Source: Amycolatopsis endophytica
GTDB taxonomy: Bacteria > Actinomycetota > Actinomycetes > Mycobacteriales > Pseudonocardiaceae
Length of the DNA stretch: 64,000 bases
NCBI RefSeq assembly: GCF_013410405.1
Contig: NZ_JACCFK010000002.1
Span: 558,001-622,000, forward strand
Reading direction: 5' to 3'
Positions 26,404-35,369 of this stretch are shown here, one piece after another. A program made the translations under genes and the position numbers. Position 1 is the first letter of the stretch; the number at the start of each line of letters is the position of its first letter. The notes beneath the pieces were generated by a model. That model searched no databases. It was given only the letters and a program-made list of their open reading frames with translations, and had not been told where the DNA came from.

Positions 26404-26911
26404 GTTCCCGATCTCCCTGTTCCGAAGGTGTCAGCACGACCGCGTTGACCCGCGCTGCCGGGCGTGGTCTACCACGGCCGCTACCTCAGCGGTTCGACAC
26501 CACCCGGGTCGTGATGGACCTCACCCCGAGCGAGACACTGGCCGCCTACCCGCGCACCCGCTGGATCGCACCGCTCGCGCTCGAACCGGCCCCGGCGGCG
26601 TCGTCTCCTACGCCGGGCGTCCCACCGCAGCCGCACCCGCTCCAGGATGTCGAGCACCACCATCGAAGCGGATGCCGTGGCGGTCGGCGAAGCGAATGAG
26701 GCCCTCCCGCAGCGCGCCGACGTTGCGCCCGGTGCCGTGCACCGCGGCCAGTACGGTGAGCTGACGGCGCCCGGGGTGCGCGGGCCCGCGGTACCACCTC
26801 GACGGGCTCCACGCGCGCGCCCTGCGGGGCGCGACCGGGGAACTGTGCGGCTGAACCGGTCCGGTTCCGCCGTCGGCGACGCGGCTGGCCGCTGAGCGAA
26901 GCAGTGCCGTC
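26404..26911. other. 508-bp gap with gene debris only
   Basis: No intact gene is seen. On the minus strand between about 26830 and 26670 the translation QLTVLAAVHGTGRNVGALRE with GLIRFADRHG resembles the beginning of an alpha/beta hydrolase (VAVHGTGR oxyanion strand), then stops matching. On the plus strand FDTTRVVMDLTPSETLAAYP at about 26500-26560 also looks protein-like but I cannot assign it. Both are probably decayed ends of lost genes. Confidence 0.4.
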
Positions 26912-27799
26912 TCAGCGCTCAGCTGTCGTGCCCTCGTGCCGCAGACGCTCCAGCCCGGTGCTCGCCCGTACCGCGCTGCGGAACGCCGCGACGGTGTCCC
27001 GGTGCTCCCGCCGGCGGGAGGCGATGGCCACTGTGGAGTGCGGCCCGTCCAGTGGCAGGTACCGCACTCCGGGGTGCGGGAAGAAGCGTGTCGCCGGTTC
27101 CCCGTGCAGGCCGAGGAAACCGGTGGCCGCCACGGCGAGCGGGATCGTGGTGGGTGAGCGCACCTCGACGGGTTTCCGGGTTCCGCAGCCGCCGGTCCAG
27201 TCCACGAGTCCGGGCTGGCCGACCGGCACGAGCCACGGGCGGTCGGCGGCGTCGTGCTCGCTGAGGCGGTCGGCGTCGGCCAGTTCCGAATCCGCGGGGA
27301 CGACCGCGTAGCGGCCGGTGTCCATGACCGTCTCGACGACGAGGTCGTCGGCACCGCCCACGTTGTGCACGATCGCGACGTCGACCTCGCCGGTGCGGAC
27401 CGCGTCGTACTGGTTGGACCAGTCCAGTTCGACGTAGGTGAGGTCCACGTCGGGACGGCACCCGGCCATCAGTGAGCGCGTCGCGGGCCAGCGGTCGGCC
27501 AGCCCGAAGCCCAGCACCCCCACCCGGAGGACCGGTTCGCCGTGATCTCCCTCGGCGATCTCCATGAGCGCGTCCAGCTGACGCAGGACCCGGCGGGCGC
27601 GGGGCACGAAACGCTCGCCCGCATCGGTGAGCCGGACGCGGCGGCTGGTGCGCTCGAACAGCTTCGCGCCCAGTTCACGCTCCAGCTGCTGGATCCGGCG
27701 GCCGAACGGCTGGGCGGCGATGAAGTGGGCCCGCGCGGCCCGGCCGAAGTGCAGTTCCTCGGCCAGGGTGAGGGCGTAGCGCACCGACCGGACGTCCAT
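26912..27799 (-). CDS. LysR family transcriptional regulator
   Basis: 295 residues. The N-terminal HTH reads LHFGRAARAHFIAAQPFGRR with IQQLERELGAKLFERTSRRV, the LysR pattern; the C-terminal ~200 residues are the periplasmic-binding-like effector domain (VLRVGVLGFGLADRWPATRS). It is divergent from the amidohydrolase operon starting at 27935, with 135 bases between, the standard arrangement of a LysR activator and its target. A clear T-N11-A box could not be singled out in the GC-rich gap. Confidence 0.93.
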   Translation of the reverse strand: MDVRSVRYALTLAEELHFGRAARAHFIAAQPFGRRIQQLERELGAKLFERTSRRVRLTDAGERFVPRARRVLRQLDALMEIAEGDHGEPVLRVGVLGFGLADRWPATRSLMAGCRPDVDLTYVELDWSNQYDAVRTGEVDVAIVHNVGGADDLVVETVMDTGRYAVVPADSELADADRLSEHDAADRPWLVPVGQPGLVDWTGGCGTRKPVEVRSPTTIPLAVAATGFLGLHGEPATRFFPHPGVRYLPLDGPHSTVAIASRRREHRDTVAAFRSAVRASTGLERLRHEGTTAER

Positions 27800-27934
27800 G
27801 TCCCATCACCTCTTCCCGCACGGCGGCCGGATTGTAACGTCGCGGGACGCGGTGATCGCAACTTTTCCGGCTCATGATCGCGCCCCCCGTTCCGGGTGAT
27901 GCTGGCCGCAGCGACGACGCTACGGAGGTCAATG

Positions 27935-29404
27935 ATGAGCCCGCACCGCACCCTGGTCCGAGGCGGCCATGTTCTGACGATGGACCCCGGTCTCGGGGAC
28001 CTGCCTGCCGGCGACGTCCTCATCGAGGACGGGGTGATCACCGCCGTGGGACCGGACCTGCCGGTCACCGATGCCGAGATCCTCGACGCGACCGGGCACC
28101 TCGTGCTGCCCGGCATGGTCGACACCCACCGGCACACCTGGCAGTCCCTGGTCCGCGGGATCTGCGCGGACTGGACGCTGGCCGACTACTACTTCGGCAT
28201 CCGGCTGGGGATCTCGCCGGCCTACACCCCCGACGACGTCCGGCTCGGCAACTTCTACGGGGCCGTGGACGCGCTCAACTCGGGGGTGACCACGATCCTG
28301 GACTTCTCCCACTGCAACAACACCCCCGACCATTCCGACGCCGCGGTGCGCGGTCTGCAGGAGGCCGGGATCCGGGCCGCGTTCTGCTACGGCTTCTTCG
28401 AAAGCTCGCCCGGGCAGTCCCGTTTCGGCGCCCACGCCGCCCGGCTCGCGGACTTCCACCGCATCGCCGACACCCATTTCGGCTCCGACGGCCTGCTCAC
28501 CCTCGGGGTGTCGCTGTCGGAGCTGTTCGGCCTGCCCTGGGAGGACACGGTCGCCGAACTGGCCGCCGCCCGCGAGCGCAACGCCCTGCTCGCCAACCAC
28601 GCCGGATGCGTGTTCGGCAGCGTGTTGTGCACCGGGATCACCGAGATGGACGCGCTGGGCCTGCTCGGCCCGGACATGGTGCACGTGCACTGCAACGCGT
28701 TCGACGAAGCCGAGTGGACCGCCGTCGCGCGCAGCGGGGGCAAGGTGTCGATCTCGGTGGAGACCGAGCTGAACATGGGCTTCGGGCGCCCGGCCTTCGA
28801 CGGCTGCCGCAGGCACGGGATCGATCCCACCCTGTCGGTCGACGTGATCTCGCTCAACAGCGGTGACCTGTTCCACGAGATGCGCTTCGGTCTCGCCTGC
28901 GCTCGCGAGGACGTCCTGGGACCGGTCAACCGGGCCGGGGCGATGCCCGACAGCGTCGGGATCCCGGCCCGCGAGGCACTGGAGTGGAGCACGATCAACG
29001 GCGCGCGGGCACTCGGGCTCGGTGACCGGATCGGCTCGCTGACCCCCGGCAAGCGCGCCGACCTCCTGCTCGTCGGCGGCCCCGCGGTCGAACAGCACCC
29101 CGTGGTCGACCCCTACGCCACCCTCGTGTTCCAGACGACGGCGGCCGACGTCCGGACGGTGCTCGTCGACGGACGGATCGTCAAGCGCGACGGTGTCCCG
29201 GCCACCGACCTGACCGCGCTCACCGCCGAGGCCGACGCCGCCGCGAGCCGCATCCTCGGCCGGGTGCGCGACGCGGGCCGCGCGCTGCCCGGCACCCCGC
29301 CTGGGGCCTGGGCCGCGATCGAGCCGATGGCGCGGGAGTTCCACCAGCAGGCCGTGCGGGCCGGGGACGCGGCAGGCCGCGCCATCGAAGGAGCACGCTC
29401 GTGA
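27935..29404 (+). CDS. Metal-dependent amidohydrolase (deaminase-like, ATZ/TRZ-SsnA group)
   Basis: 489 residues. Metal ligands are visible: VDTHRHTWQSLVRG (HxH motif), HVHCNAFDEAEW (His on strand 5/6) and SVDVISLNSGDLF (the final Asp). The C-terminal beta-sandwich contains GSLTPGKRADLLLVGG. The group includes hydroxydechloroatrazine, guanine and cytosine-type deaminases that act on N-heterocycles. The ATG at 27935 is preferred because GGAGG ends six bases upstream; ATG at 27932 is possible. Its stop overlaps the GTG of the FAH-family gene. With the two following enzymes it may open and degrade a heterocyclic ring; this is inference. Confidence 0.9.
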   Translation: MSPHRTLVRGGHVLTMDPGLGDLPAGDVLIEDGVITAVGPDLPVTDAEILDATGHLVLPGMVDTHRHTWQSLVRGICADWTLADYYFGIRLGISPAYTPDDVRLGNFYGAVDALNSGVTTILDFSHCNNTPDHSDAAVRGLQEAGIRAAFCYGFFESSPGQSRFGAHAARLADFHRIADTHFGSDGLLTLGVSLSELFGLPWEDTVAELAAARERNALLANHAGCVFGSVLCTGITEMDALGLLGPDMVHVHCNAFDEAEWTAVARSGGKVSISVETELNMGFGRPAFDGCRRHGIDPTLSVDVISLNSGDLFHEMRFGLACAREDVLGPVNRAGAMPDSVGIPAREALEWSTINGARALGLGDRIGSLTPGKRADLLLVGGPAVEQHPVVDPYATLVFQTTAADVRTVLVDGRIVKRDGVPATDLTALTAEADAAASRILGRVRDAGRALPGTPPGAWAAIEPMAREFHQQAVRAGDAAGRAIEGARS

Positions 29405-30342
29405 AATGGGTGACCTACGAGTCCGGGTCCGGGCGGCACACGGGGATCCTCGACGGGGACACCGTGCGCGGCCTCCGATCCGGCGTCACGTTGTTGTCCT
29501 TGATCGAGGCAGGCGACCACGCGCTCGCCGAGGCCGGTGACACCGCCCGCCGCGCGCCGGAGGAGGTCCGTTCACTCGAGGAGGTGCGGCTGCTCGCCCC
29601 GCTGCCGCGCCCGCCCTCGGTCCGGGACGGCCTGTGTTTCCTCGACCACCTGCGCGGCTCCAACCGAGCGCTCGGCCGTAGCGAGGAACTCCACCCGGTC
29701 TGGTCCCAGATCCCGGCGTTCTACTTCACCAACGCCGGATCCGTCGCCGGCCCCCACGATGACGTGCCGGTCGCTCCCGGCAGCCGGATGTTCGACCTGG
29801 AACTGGAGGTCGGCGCGGTGATCGGGCGCGGCGGGAGGGACCTCTCCCCCGCCACCGCCGAGCGGCACATCGTCGGCTACACCCTGTTCAACGACTGGAC
29901 CGCACGGGACCACCAGCTCCGCGATCTAGCGCTGGGCCTCGGCATGGGCAAGAGCAAGGACAGCGCGCTGACGCTGGGCCCGGCGCTCGTCACGGTGGAC
30001 GAACTCGAAGACCACCGCCGGGACGGACGGCTCGCTCTCGACCTGTCCGCCTCGGTCAACGGCGACGAACTCACCCGCGGCTGCCTCGACCGGATGGACT
30101 GGACGTTCGGCGAGCTCCTCGCCTTCGTCTCGCGCGGCGTGGACCTCTCGCCGGGGGACGTGATCGGATCCGGCACCGTTCCCGGCGGTTGCCTGCTCGA
30201 ACACGTGCGCACTCCCGACTTGGCGCAGGCGCGCTGGCTCGTCCCCGGCGACGTCGTCACCCTCCGCGGTCAGGGACTCGGGCAGACCCGGCAGACCGTC
30301 GTCGCCGGGGCCGACGTCCAGCCGCTCTCCTCGGGGTTCTGA
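29401..30342 (+). CDS. Fumarylacetoacetate hydrolase family protein
   Basis: 313 residues, GTG start overlapping the preceding stop. The N-terminal ~75 residues are the small FAH cap; the catalytic FAA_hydrolase domain contains FDLELEVGAVIGRGG (metal-binding Glu residues), TLFNDWTARDHQL (metal Asp) and the GSGTVPGGCLLEH loop. Members hydrolyse C-C bonds of fumarylpyruvate or acylpyruvate compounds, decarboxylate oxaloacetate, or hydrate 2-oxopentenoate. Placement between an amidohydrolase and a cyclase-type hydrolase suggests a late step on a ring-opened acid. Confidence 0.9.
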   Translation: MKWVTYESGSGRHTGILDGDTVRGLRSGVTLLSLIEAGDHALAEAGDTARRAPEEVRSLEEVRLLAPLPRPPSVRDGLCFLDHLRGSNRALGRSEELHPVWSQIPAFYFTNAGSVAGPHDDVPVAPGSRMFDLELEVGAVIGRGGRDLSPATAERHIVGYTLFNDWTARDHQLRDLALGLGMGKSKDSALTLGPALVTVDELEDHRRDGRLALDLSASVNGDELTRGCLDRMDWTFGELLAFVSRGVDLSPGDVIGSGTVPGGCLLEHVRTPDLAQARWLVPGDVVTLRGQGLGQTRQTVVAGADVQPLSSGF

Positions 30343-30402
30343 CCGCACGCGCGCAGGGCCGGGCGCCCGCACCGGTCCAGCTGATCACGAAGGAGTACAC
30401 CG

Positions 30403-31176
30403 ATGCGCACACTCGTCGACATTTCCGTCCCGTTGAAGGCGGGGATCGCCTCGGACCCGCCCGGGGCGCGACCGGAGATCGACTACTACACCCATGAGCA
30501 GACCGTCGCGGATCTGCTGGCCTTCTTCCCGGGCGCCACGGTGGAGGACCTGCCGGACGGGGAGGGGTGGGCGCACGAGCGGGTGCGCATCACCACCCAC
30601 AACGGCACGCACCTCGACGCGCCCTACCACTACTCCGCCACGATGGACGGCGGCGCCCGTGCGATCACCATCGACGAGGTGCCGCTGGAGTGGTGCCTGC
30701 AACCGGCCGTGAAGCTCGATTTCCGCCACTTCCCCGACGGTTACGTCGCGACCGCGGACGACGTCCGCGCCGAACTCGACCGCATCGGTCACGACCTCTC
30801 ACCGCTGGAGATCGTCGTCGTCAACACGGCGGCGGGCGCTCGTTACGGCGAGGAGGACTACGTGACCTCCGGGTGCGGCGTGGGGCGGGAAGCGACCCTC
30901 TTCCTGCTCGACCAGGGCGTGCGCGTGACCGGCACCGACGCCTGGAGCTGGGACGCGCCGTTCGTCCACACCGCCGCCCGGTACGCCGTCGAGCGCGACG
31001 CCTCGATCATCTGGGAGGGCCACCGGGCCGGCCGGGAAATCGGCTACTGCCACCTGGAGAAGCTGCACGGCCTGGACCGGCTCCCCGACAGGGGCTTCCA
31101 GATCGCCTGCTTCCCGGTCAAGGTGCACGCCGCCTCCGCGGGCTGGACCCGCGCCGTCGCGATCCTCGACAGCTGA
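30403..31176 (+). CDS. Cyclase family protein (kynurenine formamidase-like metal hydrolase)
   Basis: 257 residues. The family motif HxGTHxDxPxH is complete as THNGTHLDAPYHY (about residues 66-78), giving the metal ligands; TDAWSWDAPF and the WEGHRAGREIGYCHLEKLHG segment match the C-terminal part. Family members hydrolyse cyclic or open amides (arylformamidase, isatin hydrolase). GAAGGAG lies upstream of the ATG, 60 bases after the FAH gene, so it is probably the third gene of the LysR-controlled operon. Confidence 0.9.
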   Translation: MRTLVDISVPLKAGIASDPPGARPEIDYYTHEQTVADLLAFFPGATVEDLPDGEGWAHERVRITTHNGTHLDAPYHYSATMDGGARAITIDEVPLEWCLQPAVKLDFRHFPDGYVATADDVRAELDRIGHDLSPLEIVVVNTAAGARYGEEDYVTSGCGVGREATLFLLDQGVRVTGTDAWSWDAPFVHTAARYAVERDASIIWEGHRAGREIGYCHLEKLHGLDRLPDRGFQIACFPVKVHAASAGWTRAVAILDS

Positions 31177-31297
31177 GGTGGGCGCGGCGAGATCCGGGGA
31201 CCGCCCGAGACGTCCGTCGCGGATCAGCTGGTCCAGCAGCTGCTGACGTTGCGCCGTCGCACCGGTGGACGAGGCGCCGGCGCCCTACGATGGCCGG

Positions 31298-31567
31298 ATG
31301 GCAGGAGCGGGTTTCGTGTTCTTGGCCGTCATCTTCTTCGTCTCGGTCGCGGGGGCGCTGTGGCCGGTCAGGAACCCGCGCACGCTGGCGGCCGTGCTCC
31401 TGCTCCACCTCGCCGCCTCGATCACCGGATTCGTCCTGCTCGCTGTCGAGCGATCCGCCACCCCGCGAACGGTGGTCCTGCTGGTGACCTTCGTTCCGGG
31501 TTTCCTGATCGCGCTGTTCCGGTTACTGCTGAACACGACCGAATGGGGTGAGCGTTTCCGCTCCTGA
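31298..31567 (+). CDS. Small three-helix membrane protein of unknown function
   Basis: 89 residues from ATG 31298, with three hydrophobic segments (FVFLAVIFFVSVAGALW, AVLLLHLAASITGFVLL, VVLLVTFVPGFLIALF) separated by short charged loops and a charged C-terminus (EWGERFRS). I do not recognise a family. It lies between the cyclase gene and the GntR operator with its own 121-bp upstream gap. An in-frame GTG at 31265 would add eleven polar residues. Coding signal is moderate. Confidence 0.6.
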   Translation: MAGAGFVFLAVIFFVSVAGALWPVRNPRTLAAVLLLHLAASITGFVLLAVERSATPRTVVLLVTFVPGFLIALFRLLLNTTEWGERFRS

Positions 31568-31578
31568 CGAGCGCGACA

Positions 31579-31613
31579 GATTGGTTGACAATCTGCTACT
31601 TTGTCAACCAATC
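31579..31613. promoter_or_regulatory. 13-bp perfect inverted repeat, GntR operator candidate
   Basis: GATTGGTTGACAA (31579-31591) and TTGTCAACCAATC (31601-31613) are exact reverse complements separated by nine bases, in an AT-rich patch 20 bases before the GntR start at 31633. Such symmetry by chance is very unlikely in this GC-rich DNA. Autoregulation by the GntR protein is the simplest reading. TTGACA within the left arm may double as a -35 box. Confidence 0.75.
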
Positions 31614-31632
31614 AGCGAGGGACGGAGGCGCT

Positions 31633-32259
31633 ATGACGGCGGCGCGGCACGCGAACGTGCTTCCCGAGGCGATCTATGCGGACCTGCGGTCGAGCATCAT
31701 CGCGCAGGAGATCGCGCCCGGCGCGACCGTGACCGAGTCCACCGTCGCCGCGCGGTTCGGCGTCGCGCGCCAGACCGCGAAGGCCGCGATCGGGCGCCTC
31801 GTCGTCGAGGGGCTCCTGCGCCGCGAGACGCACAAGGCCGCGCGCGTGCCCGCGCTCACCGCGGCCGAGATCGCCGACGTCTACGACAGCCGCGCGGTCG
31901 TCGAGTCGGCGGCGGTCGCGCGGCTCGAAGGCATCCCCGCCGCCGCGCTCGCCGCCCATCGCGCCCTGATCGAGGCCGGGGCCGACTTCGCGCACCAGGA
32001 CATCGCGTTCCACCGCGCGCTGGTCGCGGGCCAGCCCAGTTCGCGGCTCGCGCGCATGCACGCGCTCATCATGGGCGAGGTCGAACTCTGCATCGGACAG
32101 GTGCAGGCCGCGCACCTGCTCAGCGCCGACGACGTGGTGGCACAGCACCAGGGCATCCTCGACGCCGTGCTCGCCGGTGATCCCGGGCGCGCGGCCCGCC
32201 TCACGGCCGAGCACATCGCGGTCAGCCGCGACCGCCTCCTCGCGCACGTCGACTCCTGA
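31633..32259 (+). CDS. GntR family regulator (FCD type)
   Basis: 208 residues from ATG 31633 (GGAGG upstream); the frame opens earlier inside the operator, which I reject as start. The winged HTH reads [20 protein letters not shown] with [13 protein letters not shown]; the FCD part has [18 protein letters not shown] and [19 protein letters not shown] with conserved Asp/His typical of metal-assisted carboxylate binding. It precedes the FMN 2-hydroxyacid oxidase gene by 20 bases, like LldR-LldD pairs, so lactate or another 2-hydroxyacid is a plausible ligand. Confidence 0.92.
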   Translation: MTAARHANVLPEAIYADLRSSIIAQEIAPGATVTESTVAARFGVARQTAKAAIGRLVVEGLLRRETHKAARVPALTAAEIADVYDSRAVVESAAVARLEGIPAAALAAHRALIEAGADFAHQDIAFHRALVAGQPSSRLARMHALIMGEVELCIGQVQAAHLLSADDVVAQHQGILDAVLAGDPGRAARLTAEHIAVSRDRLLAHVDS

Positions 32260-32279
32260 CTCCGACCGAAAGGCACACC

Positions 32280-33521
32280 ATGGTGACCCGTCAGGTTCCG
32301 AAGCCGGGCGAGCTGCTCGAGTTGATGAAGTTCAAGAAGCCGGAGTTCAACGCCAGGAAACGCAGGCTGGACGCCGCGCTCACGATCCACGATCTGCGCG
32401 CGATCGCGAAGCGACGCACCCCCAGGGCCGCGTTCGACTACACGGACGGTTCGGCCGAGGAGGAGATCTCGCTGGCCCGCGCCCGCCAGGCGTTCCTCGA
32501 CGTCGAGTTCAGCCCCTCGATCCTGCGCGGCCTGCCCGACGCGGTCGACACCTCGACGCAGATCTTCGGCGGCCCGTCTGCCCTGCCGTTCGCGATCGCC
32601 CCGACCGGCTTCACCCGCCTCATGCACACCGAGGGCGAGATCGCCGGCGCGTCGGCCGCCGCTGCCGCCGGGATCCCCTTCACGCTCTCCACGCTCGGCA
32701 CGACATCGATCGAGCACGTCAGGCAGGCGAACCCGGACGGTCGCAACTGGTTCCAGCTCTACGTCATGCGTGACCGGGAGATCTCCTACGACCTCACCCG
32801 GCGCGCCGTCGCGGCCGGTTTCGACACGTTGTTCTTCACCGTCGACACCCCCGTCGCGGGGGCGCGCCTGCGCGACAAGCGCAACGGTTTCTCCATCCCG
32901 CCGCAGCTGACCCCCCGCACGATCGCCAACGCGATCCCGCGGCCCTGGTGGTGGTGGGACTTCCTGACCACGCCCAAGCTCGAATTCGCGTCGCTGAGCT
33001 CGACCGGTGGCACGGTGGGCGAATTGCTCAACGCCGCCATGGACCCGTCGATCTCGTTCGACGATCTCGCGGTCATCCGCGACCTGTTCCCCGGCAAGAT
33101 CGTCATCAAGGGCGTGCAGAACGTCGCCGACGCGGCGAAGCTGGTCGACCTCGGCGTCGACGGTCTCGTGCTCTCCAACCACGGCGGCCGCCAGCTCGAC
33201 CGCGCGCCGATCCCGTTCCACCTGCTGCCCGACGTCGTGCGGGAGGTCGGCAGGCACACCGAGATCGCGATCGACACCGGCATCATGTCCGGTGCCGACA
33301 TCGTCGCCTCGCTCGCGCTCGGCGCGAAGTTCACGCTCGTGGGCCGCGCCTACCTGTACGGGCTCATGGCCGGCGGCCGCGACGGCGTCGACCGGATGAT
33401 CCACATCCTGCGCGAGGAGATCGAGCGGACGATGAAACTGCTCGGCGTCGCGGCGCTGGAGGAGCTGACCCCCGAGCACGTGACCCAGTTGCAGAGGCTC
33501 GCCCCGCGGCCGAAACCCTGA
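32280..33521 (+). CDS. FMN-dependent alpha-hydroxy-acid oxidase/dehydrogenase (LldD family)
   Basis: 413 residues forming an FMN TIM barrel. Recognisable elements: [18 protein letters not shown] (N-terminal Tyr region), [31 protein letters not shown], the catalytic [14 protein letters not shown] segment (active-site His and substrate-binding Arg) and the FMN-phosphate loop [19 protein letters not shown]. These enzymes oxidise L-lactate, glycolate, mandelate or related 2-hydroxyacids. Start ATG 32280; GTG at 32283 is adjacent. It follows the FCD-type GntR gene by 20 bases and shares its promoter. Confidence 0.94.
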   Translation: MVTRQVPKPGELLELMKFKKPEFNARKRRLDAALTIHDLRAIAKRRTPRAAFDYTDGSAEEEISLARARQAFLDVEFSPSILRGLPDAVDTSTQIFGGPSALPFAIAPTGFTRLMHTEGEIAGASAAAAAGIPFTLSTLGTTSIEHVRQANPDGRNWFQLYVMRDREISYDLTRRAVAAGFDTLFFTVDTPVAGARLRDKRNGFSIPPQLTPRTIANAIPRPWWWWDFLTTPKLEFASLSSTGGTVGELLNAAMDPSISFDDLAVIRDLFPGKIVIKGVQNVADAAKLVDLGVDGLVLSNHGGRQLDRAPIPFHLLPDVVREVGRHTEIAIDTGIMSGADIVASLALGAKFTLVGRAYLYGLMAGGRDGVDRMIHILREEIERTMKLLGVAALEELTPEHVTQLQRLAPRPKP

Positions 33522-33628
33522 GGCGAACCGCGTCCCTGGGTGAAGACTCGCCGGCTCGCGCATCCCCGGCCCCGTGGGTACTGCCGGGCCGAGGCTGCCC
33601 CCGGAAACCGCCGCGTCGTTGCCGGCCG

Positions 33629-34726
33629 TCACAGCTTCCTGTTCGTGCTGGGCACCGCGATCTTCTGACCGCCGATCCACACCTGCCGGATCCGGGTGGT
33701 CGCCTCGATCTCCACGGTGGGGTCACCGTCGACGAGCACGAGGTCCGCCCGTCGCCCGGCGGCCACGACACCACGATCGGCCAGGCCGAAGGCTTCGGCC
33801 GCCGCGCTGGTGGCCGCGCGGAGCGCCGCCGCCGGCGACAGGTCCGCGTCGACCAGGAGCCGGAGTTCCTCGTGCAGCGACTCGCCGTGCGGGGGCGAGA
33901 ACGGCGCGGAGGATTCGGCGTTGGCGTCGCTGCCGGCCACGATGGTCACCCCGGCCGCGTCGAGGGCGCGGACCGAGTCGCGCGCGTTGTCGTAGGCCAA
34001 GCCCAGCGCGGGGTTGCTCCCGATGGTCGTGCAGACCCCCCGCATCATGGTCAGCGTCGGGGACGCGACGGCGACCTGTGCCGCCAGGTCCGCGGTGACG
34101 GCGGCGTTCATCGGGACGTGCGTGACGACGTCCACGGCCGCCTCCACCGCCAGCCGGTAGGCGCCGAGAGTGGTGGCGTGCGCGACGACCCGCAAACCGT
34201 GGTCGTGCGCGGCACGCACGAGGGCCGCCACCGTTTCCGGAGCCAGCGCCTTCGCACCGGGCAGGCCCGGGTCCTCGACGAGGATCTTCAGGTAGTCCAC
34301 CCCGTCGCGAACCCTGCGCGCCACGAACGCCTCCGCGCTGCCCGGCCCGCACACGGCGATCTCCCCGGGATATCCCAGGGCCGCGATGGGCCCGGAGTCC
34401 GGCGCGACCGCGGGAAAACCGGCGCTGAACAGGTCGGTCACCCCGTCGAGGTGACGCAACGGCAGGGTCGCGCCGGGATCCGGTGCCGCCATGTCGAGCG
34501 CGGTGGTGACTCCCCACCGGGCGCACGCCGCCAGCTCCGCGCGCCTGCCCACGTGCACGTGCGTGTCGATCAGGCCCGGCAACAGGGCACCCCCGCCGCC
34601 GTCGGCCGTCCGGGCACCCGGCACCGCCTCCGCGACGATGCGGTCGCCATGGAGGTGCACGGAACCGGGTGGCGTCAGGCCGGTGCCGTCGAAGATCCGT
34701 ACGTTCTCGATCGTGATGGCTTCCAC
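33629..34726 (-). CDS. Amidohydrolase / imidazolonepropionase-like metal hydrolase
   Basis: 365 residues. Metal ligands: LIDTHVHVG (HxH), DYLKILVEDPG (likely carboxylated Lys), RVVAHATTLGAY and VDVVTHVP (His), and VAGSDANAESS (Asp). The C-terminal beta-sandwich includes AGRRADLVLVDGDPTVEI. The fold resembles prolidase/imidazolonepropionase-like carboxypeptidases that cleave amide bonds. Isolated gene, divergent from a MarR regulator across 75 bases, so control by that MarR protein is likely. Full length with no defects. Confidence 0.9.
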   Translation of the reverse strand: MEAITIENVRIFDGTGLTPPGSVHLHGDRIVAEAVPGARTADGGGGALLPGLIDTHVHVGRRAELAACARWGVTTALDMAAPDPGATLPLRHLDGVTDLFSAGFPAVAPDSGPIAALGYPGEIAVCGPGSAEAFVARRVRDGVDYLKILVEDPGLPGAKALAPETVAALVRAAHDHGLRVVAHATTLGAYRLAVEAAVDVVTHVPMNAAVTADLAAQVAVASPTLTMMRGVCTTIGSNPALGLAYDNARDSVRALDAAGVTIVAGSDANAESSAPFSPPHGESLHEELRLLVDADLSPAAALRAATSAAAEAFGLADRGVVAAGRRADLVLVDGDPTVEIEATTRIRQVWIGGQKIAVPSTNRKL

Positions 34727-34801
34727 CGCGGCTCGCCTCCATGAGAAACTGGACCACTTACCAGTCTTGTTGGAACAGTAGCTTGTCTAGTTGGAGTTGC
34801 G

Positions 34802-35251
34802 ATGCCGACCCCTCTGCCCCTCTTGCTGGCCATGGCGTTCCGGCTGCTCACCGACCGGCTGCACCAGCGCCTGGCGGACGAAGGAGAGCAGGTGCGCCCG
34901 GTGCACGGTTTCGCGCTCAGCCATCTGATGAGCACCGGCGGAGCGACGGCGGTGGAGCTGGGCGCCTACCTCGGCGTGACCAAACAGGGCGCCGCCCACG
35001 TCGTCGGTGAACTGGAGCGCGCCGGGTACGTCGAGCGCGTCGGCCATCCCACGGACGGGCGCAGCCGTCTGATCGTGACCACGCAGCGGGGACGAGCACT
35101 GGTGTCCCGTGCCGCGCAGATCTGGGCCGAAGAGGAAGCGGACTGGGCCGGACTCGCCGGTGCCGACCGCGTCCGGGACCTGCGCGCGACCCTGGAGATC
35201 CTCCTGGCCACCGGCGAGGATGGGAATTCGCCCCTGCGGCCGATCTGGTAG
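34802..35251 (+). CDS. MarR family regulator
   Basis: 149 residues, typical MarR length. The winged HTH reads ATAVELGAYLGVTKQGAAHV with VGELERAGYVERVGHPTDGR, including the wing DGRSRLIV. It is divergent from the amidohydrolase gene; the 75-bp gap contains TGTTGGAACA (34769-34778) and two CTTGT repeats, possible binding elements. It probably represses the amidohydrolase and itself in response to a small ligand. Confidence 0.92.
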   Translation: MPTPLPLLLAMAFRLLTDRLHQRLADEGEQVRPVHGFALSHLMSTGGATAVELGAYLGVTKQGAAHVVGELERAGYVERVGHPTDGRSRLIVTTQRGRALVSRAAQIWAEEEADWAGLAGADRVRDLRATLEILLATGEDGNSPLRPIW

Positions 35252-35369
35252 CCGCGAGCGACCTCGCTCAGCTCGGCGATGGTCGCGTCCAGCACGGCCT
35301 GGCCGTCTCGCCCGCGCTGCCCTCGGTGTCCACCGTCCCACGATAGGCGACCTCCGTGGCGGGACGGCG

